Shown piece after piece: positions 44,692 to 52,749 of a stretch of 64,000 bases of DNA (position 1 is its first letter; each line of letters begins with the position of its first letter). The position numbers were made by a program, and so were the translations under genes. The notes under the pieces were generated by a model. That model was not told the origin of the DNA and did no database searches. It was given only the letters and a program-made list of their open reading frames with translations. The DNA is from Archaeoglobaceae archaeon. Lineage in GTDB: Archaea; Halobacteriota; Archaeoglobi; Archaeoglobales; Archaeoglobaceae. The DNA lies in contig JAVYOO010000002.1 in assembly GCA_038734275.1 (NCBI GenBank), positions 282,911 to 346,910 of the forward strand, written 5' to 3'.

Positions 44692-46809
44692 ATGAAATTA
44701 TTTGAGGCTATCTCCTCAAAAGCGATTTCCGAGAACAGATACTACTTAATGGAACATGAAAGTAAACAAATCCTTGAATATTATGGTCTCGAAACTACTG
44801 GTGCTTATTTTGCCCATACGGCAGATGAGGCGGTCAGAATTGCAAAGGAAATAGGCTATCCGGTGGTTTTAAAAGTTCTATCGAGCAAGGTTCTACATAA
44901 ATCCGATCTTGGCGGTGTAAAGCTCAACCTGAAGGATGAAAAAGCAGTAAGAGAGGCATTCAAGGAAATAGAGCTAAAATTCAAAGATCTTGGTATGATC
45001 GGCGTTTCTGTGCAAAAGATGGTGGAACCGGGGATGGAAGTTATCGTTGGCGTTACGAGGGATGAAACCTTTGGACCCGTCATAATGTTTGGTTTGGGTG
45101 GAATTTTTGTCGAAGCCCTTGGAGACGTGAGTTTTAGGGCAATTCCAATAACCGAAAAAGATGCCGAAGAGATGATTAAAGAGATAAAAGGATACTCGAT
45201 CCTGAAGGGTTACCGTGGAACTTCAGCTGACATTGAAGCCATAAAAAATGTTCTACTCACAGTTTCCAAGATCGTCACCGAAAACCCCTTGATAAAAGAA
45301 ATGGATCTCAATCCAATTTTCGTTTATCCAAAGGGTTACAAGATCGCGGATGCCCGAATAATTCTGTCAAAAGAAAATAATGCAGAAATCGAATCTATTA
45401 AAAGCGATTTCAAAAAACTATTTTATCCGAAAAGTGTTGCAGTCATTGGAGCTTCAAACACTCCAGGAAAGCTCGGCTGGAATGTGTTTAGAAATCTGCT
45501 AACTCATGGCTTTGAGGGGAGACTTTACCCCGTTAATCCAAATGCCGAAGAAATCCAGGGTGTAAAGGCTTACAAAAGCATAAAAGAAGTCCCTGAGGCT
45601 GTAGATGTAGCAATAGTTCTCGTTCCCGCAAAGCATACACCAAATGCTGTCAAAGAGTGCTGTGAAGCTGGAGTGAAATTCATAATAGTCGAGTCGGCCG
45701 GATTTTCTGAACTCGGAGAAGAAGGAAAGAAACTTGAAATGCAGATGAAGTCTGAAATAAGAAAACATGGATGCAGACTCGTAGGACCAAACTGTGCAGG
45801 AATTATAAACACTCACAACGGTTTTGTAGGGTCACTGGGTCTTCTTGAAGACCTTGGCAAGGGAAATATCGGGCTCATAGCTCAAGCAGGTGTTTATGCG
45901 GCCGGATTTTTATGGGGCTTGAGAAATATAATGGACTTCGGAATCATAGTAACGATCGGAAACAAGCTCGATGTAAATGAAACGGACATGCTTGAAGCTA
46001 TTGGAAATGACGAGAATATCGAAGTTGTTTGCATGTATCTCGAAGACATCAAAGCTGGAAGAAGATTTATCGAGGTTGCAAAAAGGATTACGCAGCAAAA
46101 GCCTGTAATAGTTTTAAAGACGGGAAGAACAGAAGAGGGGAAGAAAGCGGCATCAACCCATACAGCATCTCTTGCTGGCAATGATCGGATTTACAGTGCT
46201 GTTTTCGGACAGGTGGGCATAATAAGAGCGAGAGACAACGAGCACCTCTTCGCACTTGCAAAGGCTTTTTCGAAACAACCATTGCCGAAGAACAATAACG
46301 TATTTGTAATAACCTATGCAGGATCTCTTGGCGTAGCATCAGCAGACGCGATATCTCTAAATGGGCTTAAGCTCGCAGATTTTCCGAAAGAAATCAAGGA
46401 TGAACTCAAAAGTTTGATGCCAAGCTTTGTTGGAAGCTTTAATCCACTGGATTTGACATTCGATCAAAATCCCGAACAGGTTAAGAAAGTTATAGAGACC
46501 GCTTTAAAGAGCCAGAGTGTCGGTAGCATCGTAGTTATAATGCAAACTGAGAAGTTCAAGAGTTATGTCGAAACGCTCAGATCGATCGACTACAAGGGTG
46601 TTCCAGTTTTTGCAGTCGTATTCGGGAAGGAATTCGTTATGGAAGACGTTATAAGACTTGAAAAGGCAGGAATACCGGTTTATACAACTCCAGAGCAGGC
46701 AATCGAAGTAATTGCAACGATGTGGAAGTATAAGGAGAAATTCAGGTTTGCAGAAAAGACAGAATACACGAGTGTTAAGGCAGCAAAAGGTATTTCTGCA
46801 ACTCCTTGA
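44692..46809 (+). CDS. ADP-forming acyl-CoA synthetase, beta-alpha fused
   Basis: About 705 aa. It converts acyl-CoA + ADP + Pi to acid + CoA + ATP (or the reverse). The ATP-grasp (beta) module is N-terminal: LMEHESKQILEYYGLE, GYPVVLKVLSSKVLHKSDLGGVKLN and MFGLGGIFVEALGDVSF. The CoA-binding alpha module follows from ~240: LFYPKSVAVIGASNTPGKLGWNV, with the phospho-histidine site AASTHTASLAGNDRI. Order beta-alpha is opposite to the usual archaeal alpha-beta fusion. ATG 44692 is chosen over 44671 because TATA-like CTTATATTTTTG lies about 26 bp before it. Confidence 0.92.
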   Translation: MKLFEAISSKAISENRYYLMEHESKQILEYYGLETTGAYFAHTADEAVRIAKEIGYPVVLKVLSSKVLHKSDLGGVKLNLKDEKAVREAFKEIELKFKDLGMIGVSVQKMVEPGMEVIVGVTRDETFGPVIMFGLGGIFVEALGDVSFRAIPITEKDAEEMIKEIKGYSILKGYRGTSADIEAIKNVLLTVSKIVTENPLIKEMDLNPIFVYPKGYKIADARIILSKENNAEIESIKSDFKKLFYPKSVAVIGASNTPGKLGWNVFRNLLTHGFEGRLYPVNPNAEEIQGVKAYKSIKEVPEAVDVAIVLVPAKHTPNAVKECCEAGVKFIIVESAGFSELGEEGKKLEMQMKSEIRKHGCRLVGPNCAGIINTHNGFVGSLGLLEDLGKGNIGLIAQAGVYAAGFLWGLRNIMDFGIIVTIGNKLDVNETDMLEAIGNDENIEVVCMYLEDIKAGRRFIEVAKRITQQKPVIVLKTGRTEEGKKAASTHTASLAGNDRIYSAVFGQVGIIRARDNEHLFALAKAFSKQPLPKNNNVFVITYAGSLGVASADAISLNGLKLADFPKEIKDELKSLMPSFVGSFNPLDLTFDQNPEQVKKVIETALKSQSVGSIVVIMQTEKFKSYVETLRSIDYKGVPVFAVVFGKEFVMEDVIRLEKAGIPVYTTPEQAIEVIATMWKYKEKFRFAEKTEYTSVKAAKGISATP

Positions 46810-47060
46810 TTTTCCAATTTTTTAAATCTTAAGAATCTGCGAAGTAGATTACTTGGCTGAAAATTTGGCTCGGAAAGGTCAATAAAAGTTCTTTGCTAGA
46901 AAGAAAAATTTCATCGAATTAAAAGCTGAAATTGGGATTTTTATGAAACTTGGTGTGAAAAGGTGTTAATAAAGGCCGAAAATAAATTATACCGAAATAT
47001 CAAAAATGAAAGGTAGATCTAACTGAATTAAGGCATTATCCGTAATAAAAAGAAAAAACA
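46810..47060. other. Gene-free 250-bp stretch between the synthetase and tRNA-Arg
   Basis: AT-rich; I see no frame with a start signal, no repeat and no RNA fold I recognise. The last 20 bases are T-rich on the minus strand (TGTTTTTTCTTTTTATTACG) and may terminate the tRNA transcript. Confidence 0.5.
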
Positions 47061-47135
47061 CGGACCCGGCGGGATTTGAACCCGCGATCTACGGCTTAGA
47101 AGGCCGTCGCTCTGTCCTGGCTGAGCCACGGGCCC
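47061..47135 (-). tRNA. tRNA-Arg (anticodon UCU)
   Basis: A 75-base cloverleaf on the minus strand. Acceptor GGGCCCG pairs with CGGGTCC (one G-U), D-arm GGCTCAGCCAGGACAGAGC, anticodon stem ACGGC/GCCGT enclosing loop CTTCTAA (anticodon TCT), and T-arm GCGGGTTCAAATCCCGC. CCA is not encoded. No intron is present. A TATA-like CTTAAAAAC (minus strand, about 47160-47168) lies some 26 bp upstream. Confidence 0.95.
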
Positions 47136-47202
47136 TGCTTTTATATGGCTGTAGGAAATGTTTTTAAGTCTTTCTCAAAGCGAATTCAAGTCTCAATTGA
47201 CT

Positions 47203-48342
47203 TTAATCGTTTATACATAGGAAGTGACCCATTTTGTCTCTCTTTGCTTTGAGATAACTTAAATTCGCCTCTGTTGGTTCCACCTCGATCGCTTCTCTTT
47301 TCACGTTAAAGCCGTATTTTGCAAGTTCTTCGATCTTTAAAGGATTATTTGTTAGCAACCTGACGTTCTTAACCCCCAAGTCCATCAGTATCTGTGCAGA
47401 AATCCCGTAACTTCTGAGATCTGGTGGAAATCCGAGCTTTAAGTTTGCATCCACTGTATCAATACCATTTTCCTGAAGTCTGTAGGCCAAAAGCTTGTTT
47501 ATAAGACCAATTCCTCTGCCCTCATGGCCTCGCATGTATATCAGAACGCCCTTTCCCTCCCGATCAATCATCTTTAACGCGCTTTCAAGTTGTTCACCAC
47601 AATCACAACGCAACGAGTGCAGAACATCTCCTGTTAGACACTCTGAATGAATTCTTACAAGAATATTTCCAGAGGAAACGTCTCCCTTTACCAGTGCGAG
47701 TATTTCTCCTATCGGGCTCTTGTAACCAATTGCCTTAAAAGTGCCGTAAAACTTTGTTGGTAGAGTTGCTTCGACAACTCTTTCGACTATTTTTTCGTTT
47801 TTCAGCCTAAACTCTATAAGATCACGTATATTAATGATCGGAATTGAGTGGACTTCTGAAAAGTTCTTGGCAAACTCAATTCCACCAACCTTACCTTCAG
47901 GCGTTAAAATTGGGGCATAAACGGCACATGCCCTAAAACCAGCGAGTCTTGCCAAATCAGAGCACGCTTCAGCAATTCCAGGCCGCTCAAGAATTCCCAT
48001 TTCTTTTGTTTCCTCTACAAAAATCCTTCCAGGGAACTTTATTTCCCCCGGGCTTATATTTTCAAGAACTAATTTTTTTATGAAATTCGCTCTATCTTCA
48101 GCCGAAATCTTTTCAAGTTTTGGATCTATTGGAATTAGATTGCCATTGAAGAAAAATTTATTTAAACCAAGTGAGGAAATTTTGCTCCATGTCAGTGAAA
48201 GTCGTATCTCGTCACAATTTTTCATAATGAAGTTAATAGAGTTGGAGTTGACAATTTCCGCAGGAATACAGAGAAAACTCTTATCTTCCTCACAAACTAT
48301 GACAAATCTTCCCGCTTTGATTTCTTCTATTAAATTTTCCAT
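47203..48342 (-). CDS. ribA: GTP cyclohydrolase II fused to a degenerate DHBP synthase domain
   Basis: About 379 aa. The C-terminal half is an intact GTP cyclohydrolase II: zinc ligands in CLTGDVLHSLRCDCG and catalytic YMRGHEGRGIGL, then GISAQILMDLGVKNVRLLTNNP. The N-terminal half is RibB-like (ISAEDRANFIKKL, FPGRIFVEE, ERPGIAEACSDLARLAGF) but lacks the metal-binding D-R-E-x-E-G-D motif and the G-H-T-E-A histidine (G-I-A-E-A here), so DHBP synthesis is doubtful. ATG 48342 is chosen: TATA-like ATATTTATATCCC lies 26 bp upstream; the frame runs 34 codons further up. First step of riboflavin/FAD synthesis. Confidence 0.9.
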   Translation of the reverse strand: MENLIEEIKAGRFVIVCEEDKSFLCIPAEIVNSNSINFIMKNCDEIRLSLTWSKISSLGLNKFFFNGNLIPIDPKLEKISAEDRANFIKKLVLENISPGEIKFPGRIFVEETKEMGILERPGIAEACSDLARLAGFRACAVYAPILTPEGKVGGIEFAKNFSEVHSIPIINIRDLIEFRLKNEKIVERVVEATLPTKFYGTFKAIGYKSPIGEILALVKGDVSSGNILVRIHSECLTGDVLHSLRCDCGEQLESALKMIDREGKGVLIYMRGHEGRGIGLINKLLAYRLQENGIDTVDANLKLGFPPDLRSYGISAQILMDLGVKNVRLLTNNPLKIEELAKYGFNVKREAIEVEPTEANLSYLKAKRDKMGHFLCIND

Positions 48343-48360
48343 AGAATTCGAAATGAACAA

Positions 48361-48383
48361 AGGGATATAAATATTCTTATACT
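48361..48383. promoter_or_regulatory. Overlapping divergent promoters of ribA and the ABCE1 gene
   Basis: In a 62-bp gap, TATA-like ATATTTATATCCC (minus strand, about 48362-48374) is 26 bp from ribA ATG 48342 and TATA-like TTCTTATACTC (plus, about 48374-48384) is 26 bp from the ABCE1 start 48405. The two boxes abut, so one occupied site may exclude the other. Confidence 0.55.
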
Positions 48384-48404
48384 CAGTGAATGCCTGAATA
48401 AAAG

Positions 48405-50159
48405 ATGCGAATAGCTGTGATCGATAAGGAGAGATGCCAGCCAAAGAAGTGCGGGCAGGAGTGTTTGAAGTATTGTCCTAAAGTCAGAAGTGGAGATGAG
48501 ACTGTTGTGATTGCAGAAAAGGCGATCATTTCGGAAAAACTCTGCGTAGGCTGTGGTATATGTGTTAAAAAGTGTCCGATGAAGGCAATCCGAATTGTAG
48601 GGCTTCCAGAGAGATTGGAGGGTAGAGAAGTTCATAGATATGGTAAAAATGGTTTTGTGCTATACAATTTGCCCGTGCCGAGAGTAGGAGCTGTAGTAGG
48701 GATTCTTGGGGCTAATGGGACTGGAAAAAGCACAACTGTTAAGATTCTTTCAGGCCAGTTGAAACCAAATCTCGGTAAAGAACAGGCAGATTGGGAAGAA
48801 ATTTTTGAAAGATTTTCCGGAACAGAACTTCTGGATTATCTTAAAAAGTTAAGGGATGGAAAAATAAGGGCAAGTATCAAGCCTCAGTATATAGAAACGA
48901 TTCCAAAGGTTTTTTCAGGAAAAGCAAGGGATTTGCTTGAGAAATTTGACGAGAGAGGTATTTTAGATGAGATAGTCGAAAAACTAAACCTTAAAACATC
49001 TTTGAACAGAGAACTGAAAGATCTAAGCGGAGGAGAACTGCAAAGGGTTGCGATTGCAGTTTGTTACATGAGAGATGCGGATTTCTACTTCTTCGACGAA
49101 GTGACGCCATATTTGGATATCTACCAGCGAAAAACTGTGGCCAACGTTATCAAAGAACTTTCGAGTAAAAGAACTGTGATGATAGTAGAGCACGATCTGG
49201 CAATTCTTGACATGCTTGCTGATTTCGTTCACATAACCTACGGAGTTCCGGGCGTTTATGGAGTAGTCACAGCTCCGAAGTCTGCAAGAGTGGGGATAAA
49301 CCAGTATCTAAACGGTTATTTGGCTGATGAGAACATAAGAATACGAGAAAAAAGAATAGAATTCGAGATCTTACAGCCAAGAGAAAGCGTTTCGGAAAAA
49401 ATTCTTCTTGAATATCCTGCTTTCAAGAAAACTCTCAACGGTTTTACACTAATGGTCGAAAAAGGAGACATAAGAGTTGGCGAAGTCCTCGGCGTTGTTG
49501 GCCCTAATGCAACTGGTAAGTCTACATTTGTAAAGGTCCTTGCCGGTGTTTTGGAAGACGATGAGAAAAAGGTAAGTTTAAGTTTGAAAGTGAGCTACAA
49601 ACCACAGTATATAAAAGCGGATATGGATGAAAGCGTTGAAAATTTTTTACGAAAGATAAATCCGATGATATATTCATCTTTTATTAAAACAGAATTTTTA
49701 AAACCTATGCAAATCGAAGAATTAATGGAGAGGAATCTTCAAGACCTTAGTGGAGGAGAACTTCAAAGAGTTGCGATTGTAGCATGTCTTTTAAGGGATG
49801 CGGATCTTTACCTTCTCGACGAACCCACAGCACATTTGGATGTTGAGCAAAGGAGTGAGACCGCCCGATTGATAAGAAGATTTGCTCTCAACAACTCAAA
49901 AAGCGTGCTTGTCGTTGATCACGATATCTACTTTATAGACATGGTAAGCGACAGGCTAATGCTATTCGATGGAGAGCCCGGGAGGAGGGGTTTCGCAATA
50001 AGGGCGAAAGGTATGAGAGAGGGGATGAATGCATTTCTTTCAAAGCTTGGAATTACCTTCAGGAGGGATGAAGAGACAAAAAGACCAAGGGTTAACAAGC
50101 TCGACTCAAGGCTGGATAGAGAGCAAAAAGCTGTTGGAGAATATTATTACTACATTTAA
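48405..50159 (+). CDS. Ribosome recycling ATPase ABCE1 (RLI)
   Basis: A 584-aa soluble twin ABC ATPase that splits ribosomes after termination. The N-terminal domain holds two [4Fe-4S] motifs (CQPKKCGQECLKYCP and CVGCGICVKKCPM). NBD1 has Walker A GANGTGKST and signature LSGGELQRVAIAVCYM; NBD2 has GPNATGKST and LSGGELQRVAIVACLL, with Walker B FFDEVTPYLD and LLDEPTAHLD. A hinge-type C-terminal arginine-rich segment (RRDEETKRPRVNKLDSRLDREQK) is present. The start is at 48405, leaderless. Confidence 0.97.
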   Translation: MRIAVIDKERCQPKKCGQECLKYCPKVRSGDETVVIAEKAIISEKLCVGCGICVKKCPMKAIRIVGLPERLEGREVHRYGKNGFVLYNLPVPRVGAVVGILGANGTGKSTTVKILSGQLKPNLGKEQADWEEIFERFSGTELLDYLKKLRDGKIRASIKPQYIETIPKVFSGKARDLLEKFDERGILDEIVEKLNLKTSLNRELKDLSGGELQRVAIAVCYMRDADFYFFDEVTPYLDIYQRKTVANVIKELSSKRTVMIVEHDLAILDMLADFVHITYGVPGVYGVVTAPKSARVGINQYLNGYLADENIRIREKRIEFEILQPRESVSEKILLEYPAFKKTLNGFTLMVEKGDIRVGEVLGVVGPNATGKSTFVKVLAGVLEDDEKKVSLSLKVSYKPQYIKADMDESVENFLRKINPMIYSSFIKTEFLKPMQIEELMERNLQDLSGGELQRVAIVACLLRDADLYLLDEPTAHLDVEQRSETARLIRRFALNNSKSVLVVDHDIYFIDMVSDRLMLFDGEPGRRGFAIRAKGMREGMNAFLSKLGITFRRDEETKRPRVNKLDSRLDREQKAVGEYYYYI

Positions 50160-50162
50160 ATT

Positions 50163-50489
50163 TTAAAGCTTATAGTAATCGGTGTAAAAAGCGTCGATCT
50201 CATCGTAGCGTTTTAGTAATTTTGCAACCTCGACAGCGATGATATGAGCACATGGATCCTTCCCCTTTAGCTTAATTTGAAAGTCTGGGCACGAGCAAAA
50301 AAACTCGTCCACTATGTATTCATTTTTACCAACCACGACAAAGAAGTCGTGATACTTTTTAATTCTGTTCTCTTTCAAGTAGAAAAATGCCTTCTCACCC
50401 CTTTTTCCGTAGTTCAAAAAAAGAGCTTTGTATAGCTCATATCCTAGCCCCTTCTGTGTGGCAATAATCACATCATTCGCCAGTTTCAT
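50163..50489 (-). CDS. SWIM zinc-finger domain protein
   Basis: A 108-aa protein with a SWIM zinc motif CSCPDFQIKLKGKDPCAHIIAVEVA (C-x-C-x(n)-C-x-H). SWIM domains mediate DNA or protein interaction and, in archaea and eukaryotes, work with RecA-family recombinases (for example Shu2/SWS1). Start at 50489 lies inside the end of the DUF2150-like gene (17-bp overlap). radA is two genes upstream on the same strand, which supports a role in recombination (inference). Confidence 0.85.
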   Translation of the reverse strand: MKLANDVIIATQKGLGYELYKALFLNYGKRGEKAFFYLKENRIKKYHDFFVVVGKNEYIVDEFFCSCPDFQIKLKGKDPCAHIIAVEVAKLLKRYDEIDAFYTDYYKL

Positions 50490-51051
50490 CTTCTGCTATT
50501 TCTTCGCTCGCATCGATCTTTGAAAGTTCCACAACCATGCCTATTGCATCAACACCATCAAGCCAGCTCAAAATTACTGAATCCTCCTGCAAATTGAGAT
50601 CTGGAAGTTTTTCACCTTTTATAACCTTCGCCCCCACTTTCGCAATAGAGTCAAAAGCCATATCCAGTTTTCCATTCTTTTCATTTTCAAGAGCATCTTT
50701 TATGAGCTCTTTTATACTTTTCCTGCTAAACTTACCTTCAAGATAGTATCTGAAGGATTCTATGCTGGCCTTTATTGCCTCCGCAGTTAACATGAATATA
50801 TCTGTTTTGAGATCTGAATTTAATTTGTAATCTTTATTGAAAGAGCTGGCAATTTTTTCAAGTTCTTTAATAGCCTCTGCCTTTTTGATTTCCCGATTTT
50901 TTACTGCATTTAAAATGCTAAAACAAGCGATGATCACATCCTCGAGCATCTGTTCAAAAACGGATAAACTGTCGGGATCATCTTCACGAACTTCACTTTC
51001 ATTAATTTTTTTTATCCAATTTTGGAGTCTTGAGTCAGGGTAGAAATCCAT
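50473..51051 (-). CDS. DUF2150-like archaeal protein
   Basis: A 192-aa, mostly helical, acidic protein beginning MDFYPDSRLQNWIKKINESEV, with SLSVFEQMLEDVIIACFSIL and KGKLDMAFDSIAKVG-like segments and an acidic tail DASEEIAEDETGE. I match it to the archaeal DUF2150 family from memory, with moderate certainty. Function unknown. It is followed by the SWIM gene and is 33 bp downstream of radA. Confidence 0.65.
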   Translation of the reverse strand: MDFYPDSRLQNWIKKINESEVREDDPDSLSVFEQMLEDVIIACFSILNAVKNREIKKAEAIKELEKIASSFNKDYKLNSDLKTDIFMLTAEAIKASIESFRYYLEGKFSRKSIKELIKDALENEKNGKLDMAFDSIAKVGAKVIKGEKLPDLNLQEDSVILSWLDGVDAIGMVVELSKIDASEEIAEDETGE

Positions 51052-51084
51052 AAGAAAAAGTTTTTAGGGAAGATATAAGGATTT

Positions 51085-52053
51085 CTACTTCGCATCCTCG
51101 ACGCCTTTTTCTGTAATCTTGAACACAACTTCAGTCTCCGGAAGATGCGGGGAGTCGACAAGTCGGGCAATTCTAAGTTCTCCCTTGCTCTTCTTCAAGT
51201 ATACTCTGTAGGTTGCGGTGTGGGCAACTATGTGTCCTCCAACAGGCTTTGTCGGGTCTCCAAACATGATATCTGGGCGTGCCATTACTTGGTTGGTTAC
51301 AACTACTGCAGCGTTGAAAAGCTCCCCGAATTTCATCAAGTCGTGCATGTGTCTGTTAAGCTTCTGCTGCCGATCCGCAAGTGTTCCCCTGCCTACGTAT
51401 TCAGCTCTGAAGTGCGAAGTCAGCGAATCCACAATCAAAAGCCTAACCTGTTTTCCCTCTTTTTTAAGTCTCTCCGCCAATTCCTTTGCATTATCAACAA
51501 GAAGCATTTGATGGTTAGAGTTGTAAGCTTGGGCGACAAAAATGTTCTTGAGCACCTCGTTCGGATCAAGCTTCTTTGCGGTTGCCATCTGGATTATCCT
51601 CTCTGGTCTAAAAGTGTTCTCGGTATCGATTACAATAGCACAGCCGTCTAAGCCACCCTTATCCTCTGGAAGCTGAACATTTACAGCGAGCTGATGACAA
51701 AGCTGGGTTTTACCGCTCCCGAACTCTCCAAAGAGCTCCGTGATTGCCTGAGTTTCGATTCCACCACCAAAGAGATTATCAAGCTCTTTGCTTCCTGTTG
51801 TTATTTTACGAACATTCTTCCTTTTTTCAAGCACCTTGTCTCCACTTTCAAATCCACCAATACTTGCCATCTTCCTTGCATGCTGAATGATCTTCAGTGC
51901 ACTTGCCTCGCTTATTCCACTTATAGCAGAGAGTTCAGCTGGAGAAGCTATTGCTATTGCCTCAATACTCGTAAATCCCGCTTCTCTTAGCTTTTTTGCA
52001 GTTTCTGGACCAACACCTGGTATTTCTTCAAGATCAACAATCTCTTCCGTCAT
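51085..52053 (-). CDS. radA: DNA repair and recombination recombinase RadA
   Basis: A 322-aa archaeal RecA/Rad51 strand-exchange protein. An N-terminal helix-hairpin-helix region ([38 protein letters not shown]-type) precedes the ATPase core with Walker [17 protein letters not shown], Walker [17 protein letters not shown] and [17 protein letters not shown]. Full length with no intein. It starts a probable operon with the DUF2150-like and SWIM genes. Confidence 0.97.
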   Translation of the reverse strand: MTEEIVDLEEIPGVGPETAKKLREAGFTSIEAIAIASPAELSAISGISEASALKIIQHARKMASIGGFESGDKVLEKRKNVRKITTGSKELDNLFGGGIETQAITELFGEFGSGKTQLCHQLAVNVQLPEDKGGLDGCAIVIDTENTFRPERIIQMATAKKLDPNEVLKNIFVAQAYNSNHQMLLVDNAKELAERLKKEGKQVRLLIVDSLTSHFRAEYVGRGTLADRQQKLNRHMHDLMKFGELFNAAVVVTNQVMARPDIMFGDPTKPVGGHIVAHTATYRVYLKKSKGELRIARLVDSPHLPETEVVFKITEKGVEDAK

Positions 52054-52119
52054 TGATGCTGATATTTCACAAATAAGTTAAACTTTTTGCTCTTGTCTGC
52101 TTAAAAAATAAAAATCAGA

Positions 52120-52668
52120 TTACTTTTTAACCCTATCAAAAAACGGATTCTTGCCCTCTACTGCGATTGGAATTGCAAAAGCCACATCGCAATCCGTTAA
52201 CCCAAGCTTTTTCACAGCCAGCGCTATTCTATACATGATCCTCGTATCGACCCCAAGTATTGCAGACAGCTTAACCGCAGAGCCAAGGGCAATTCCGAGA
52301 TCAACGAGCTTGAACGCACAATTTGGTCCTTTAAACTTCAACTCCTCTCTTTTAGCCCTTTCAAATTCAGCACAGCTTTTAAATCCACATGCCCCGCAGT
52401 TCAATCCAAGTGATTTTCCACCTCTTACTCCAATTAGCAGAACCCCTTTAGACTTTCTTAGGCTATCCGCATCTCTAAGGAAGTTTTCATCTTCCTTGGC
52501 AAAGTCTTCCATTTTCTTTGCAATTTTTTCGATCTCGTCTTTACCAAAATAAAGAATCTCAAGGTCATCAATGCCTTTCGATTTTGGAGCGGTTCTTGCA
52601 GACTCTGCCATTAGATATGCAGAAATTTTAACCGCTTCTTCAGCAAAATCTCTTTCATTTTGCACCAT
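52120..52668 (-). CDS. DUF2148 (ferredoxin-like domain) protein
   Basis: A 182-aa protein: NERDFAEEAVKISAYLMAESARTAPKSKGIDDLE at the N-terminus and a cysteine cluster LGLNCGACGFKSCAEFERA plus GPNCAFKLVDLGIALGSAVKLSAILGVDTRIMYRI. The four cysteines (C-x2-C-x4-C-x14-C) could bind an Fe-S centre. A nitroreductase-related redox role has been guessed for the family; nothing specific can be concluded. Between radA and the PAE-family gene, same strand. Confidence 0.85.
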   Translation of the reverse strand: MVQNERDFAEEAVKISAYLMAESARTAPKSKGIDDLEILYFGKDEIEKIAKKMEDFAKEDENFLRDADSLRKSKGVLLIGVRGGKSLGLNCGACGFKSCAEFERAKREELKFKGPNCAFKLVDLGIALGSAVKLSAILGVDTRIMYRIALAVKKLGLTDCDVAFAIPIAVEGKNPFFDRVKK

Positions 52669-52749
52669 AGAAAATACTGGTTGAAGATTAACTTTTTCCT
52701 TTCAAGTCAGGATAATTGCAAATTAAAAAATTTAATTAAAAAAATCCCT

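Noticed and set aside
51145-51651. 168-aa open frame antisense to radA
   Set aside because: Shadow of the conserved RadA coding sequence; no recognisable domain.
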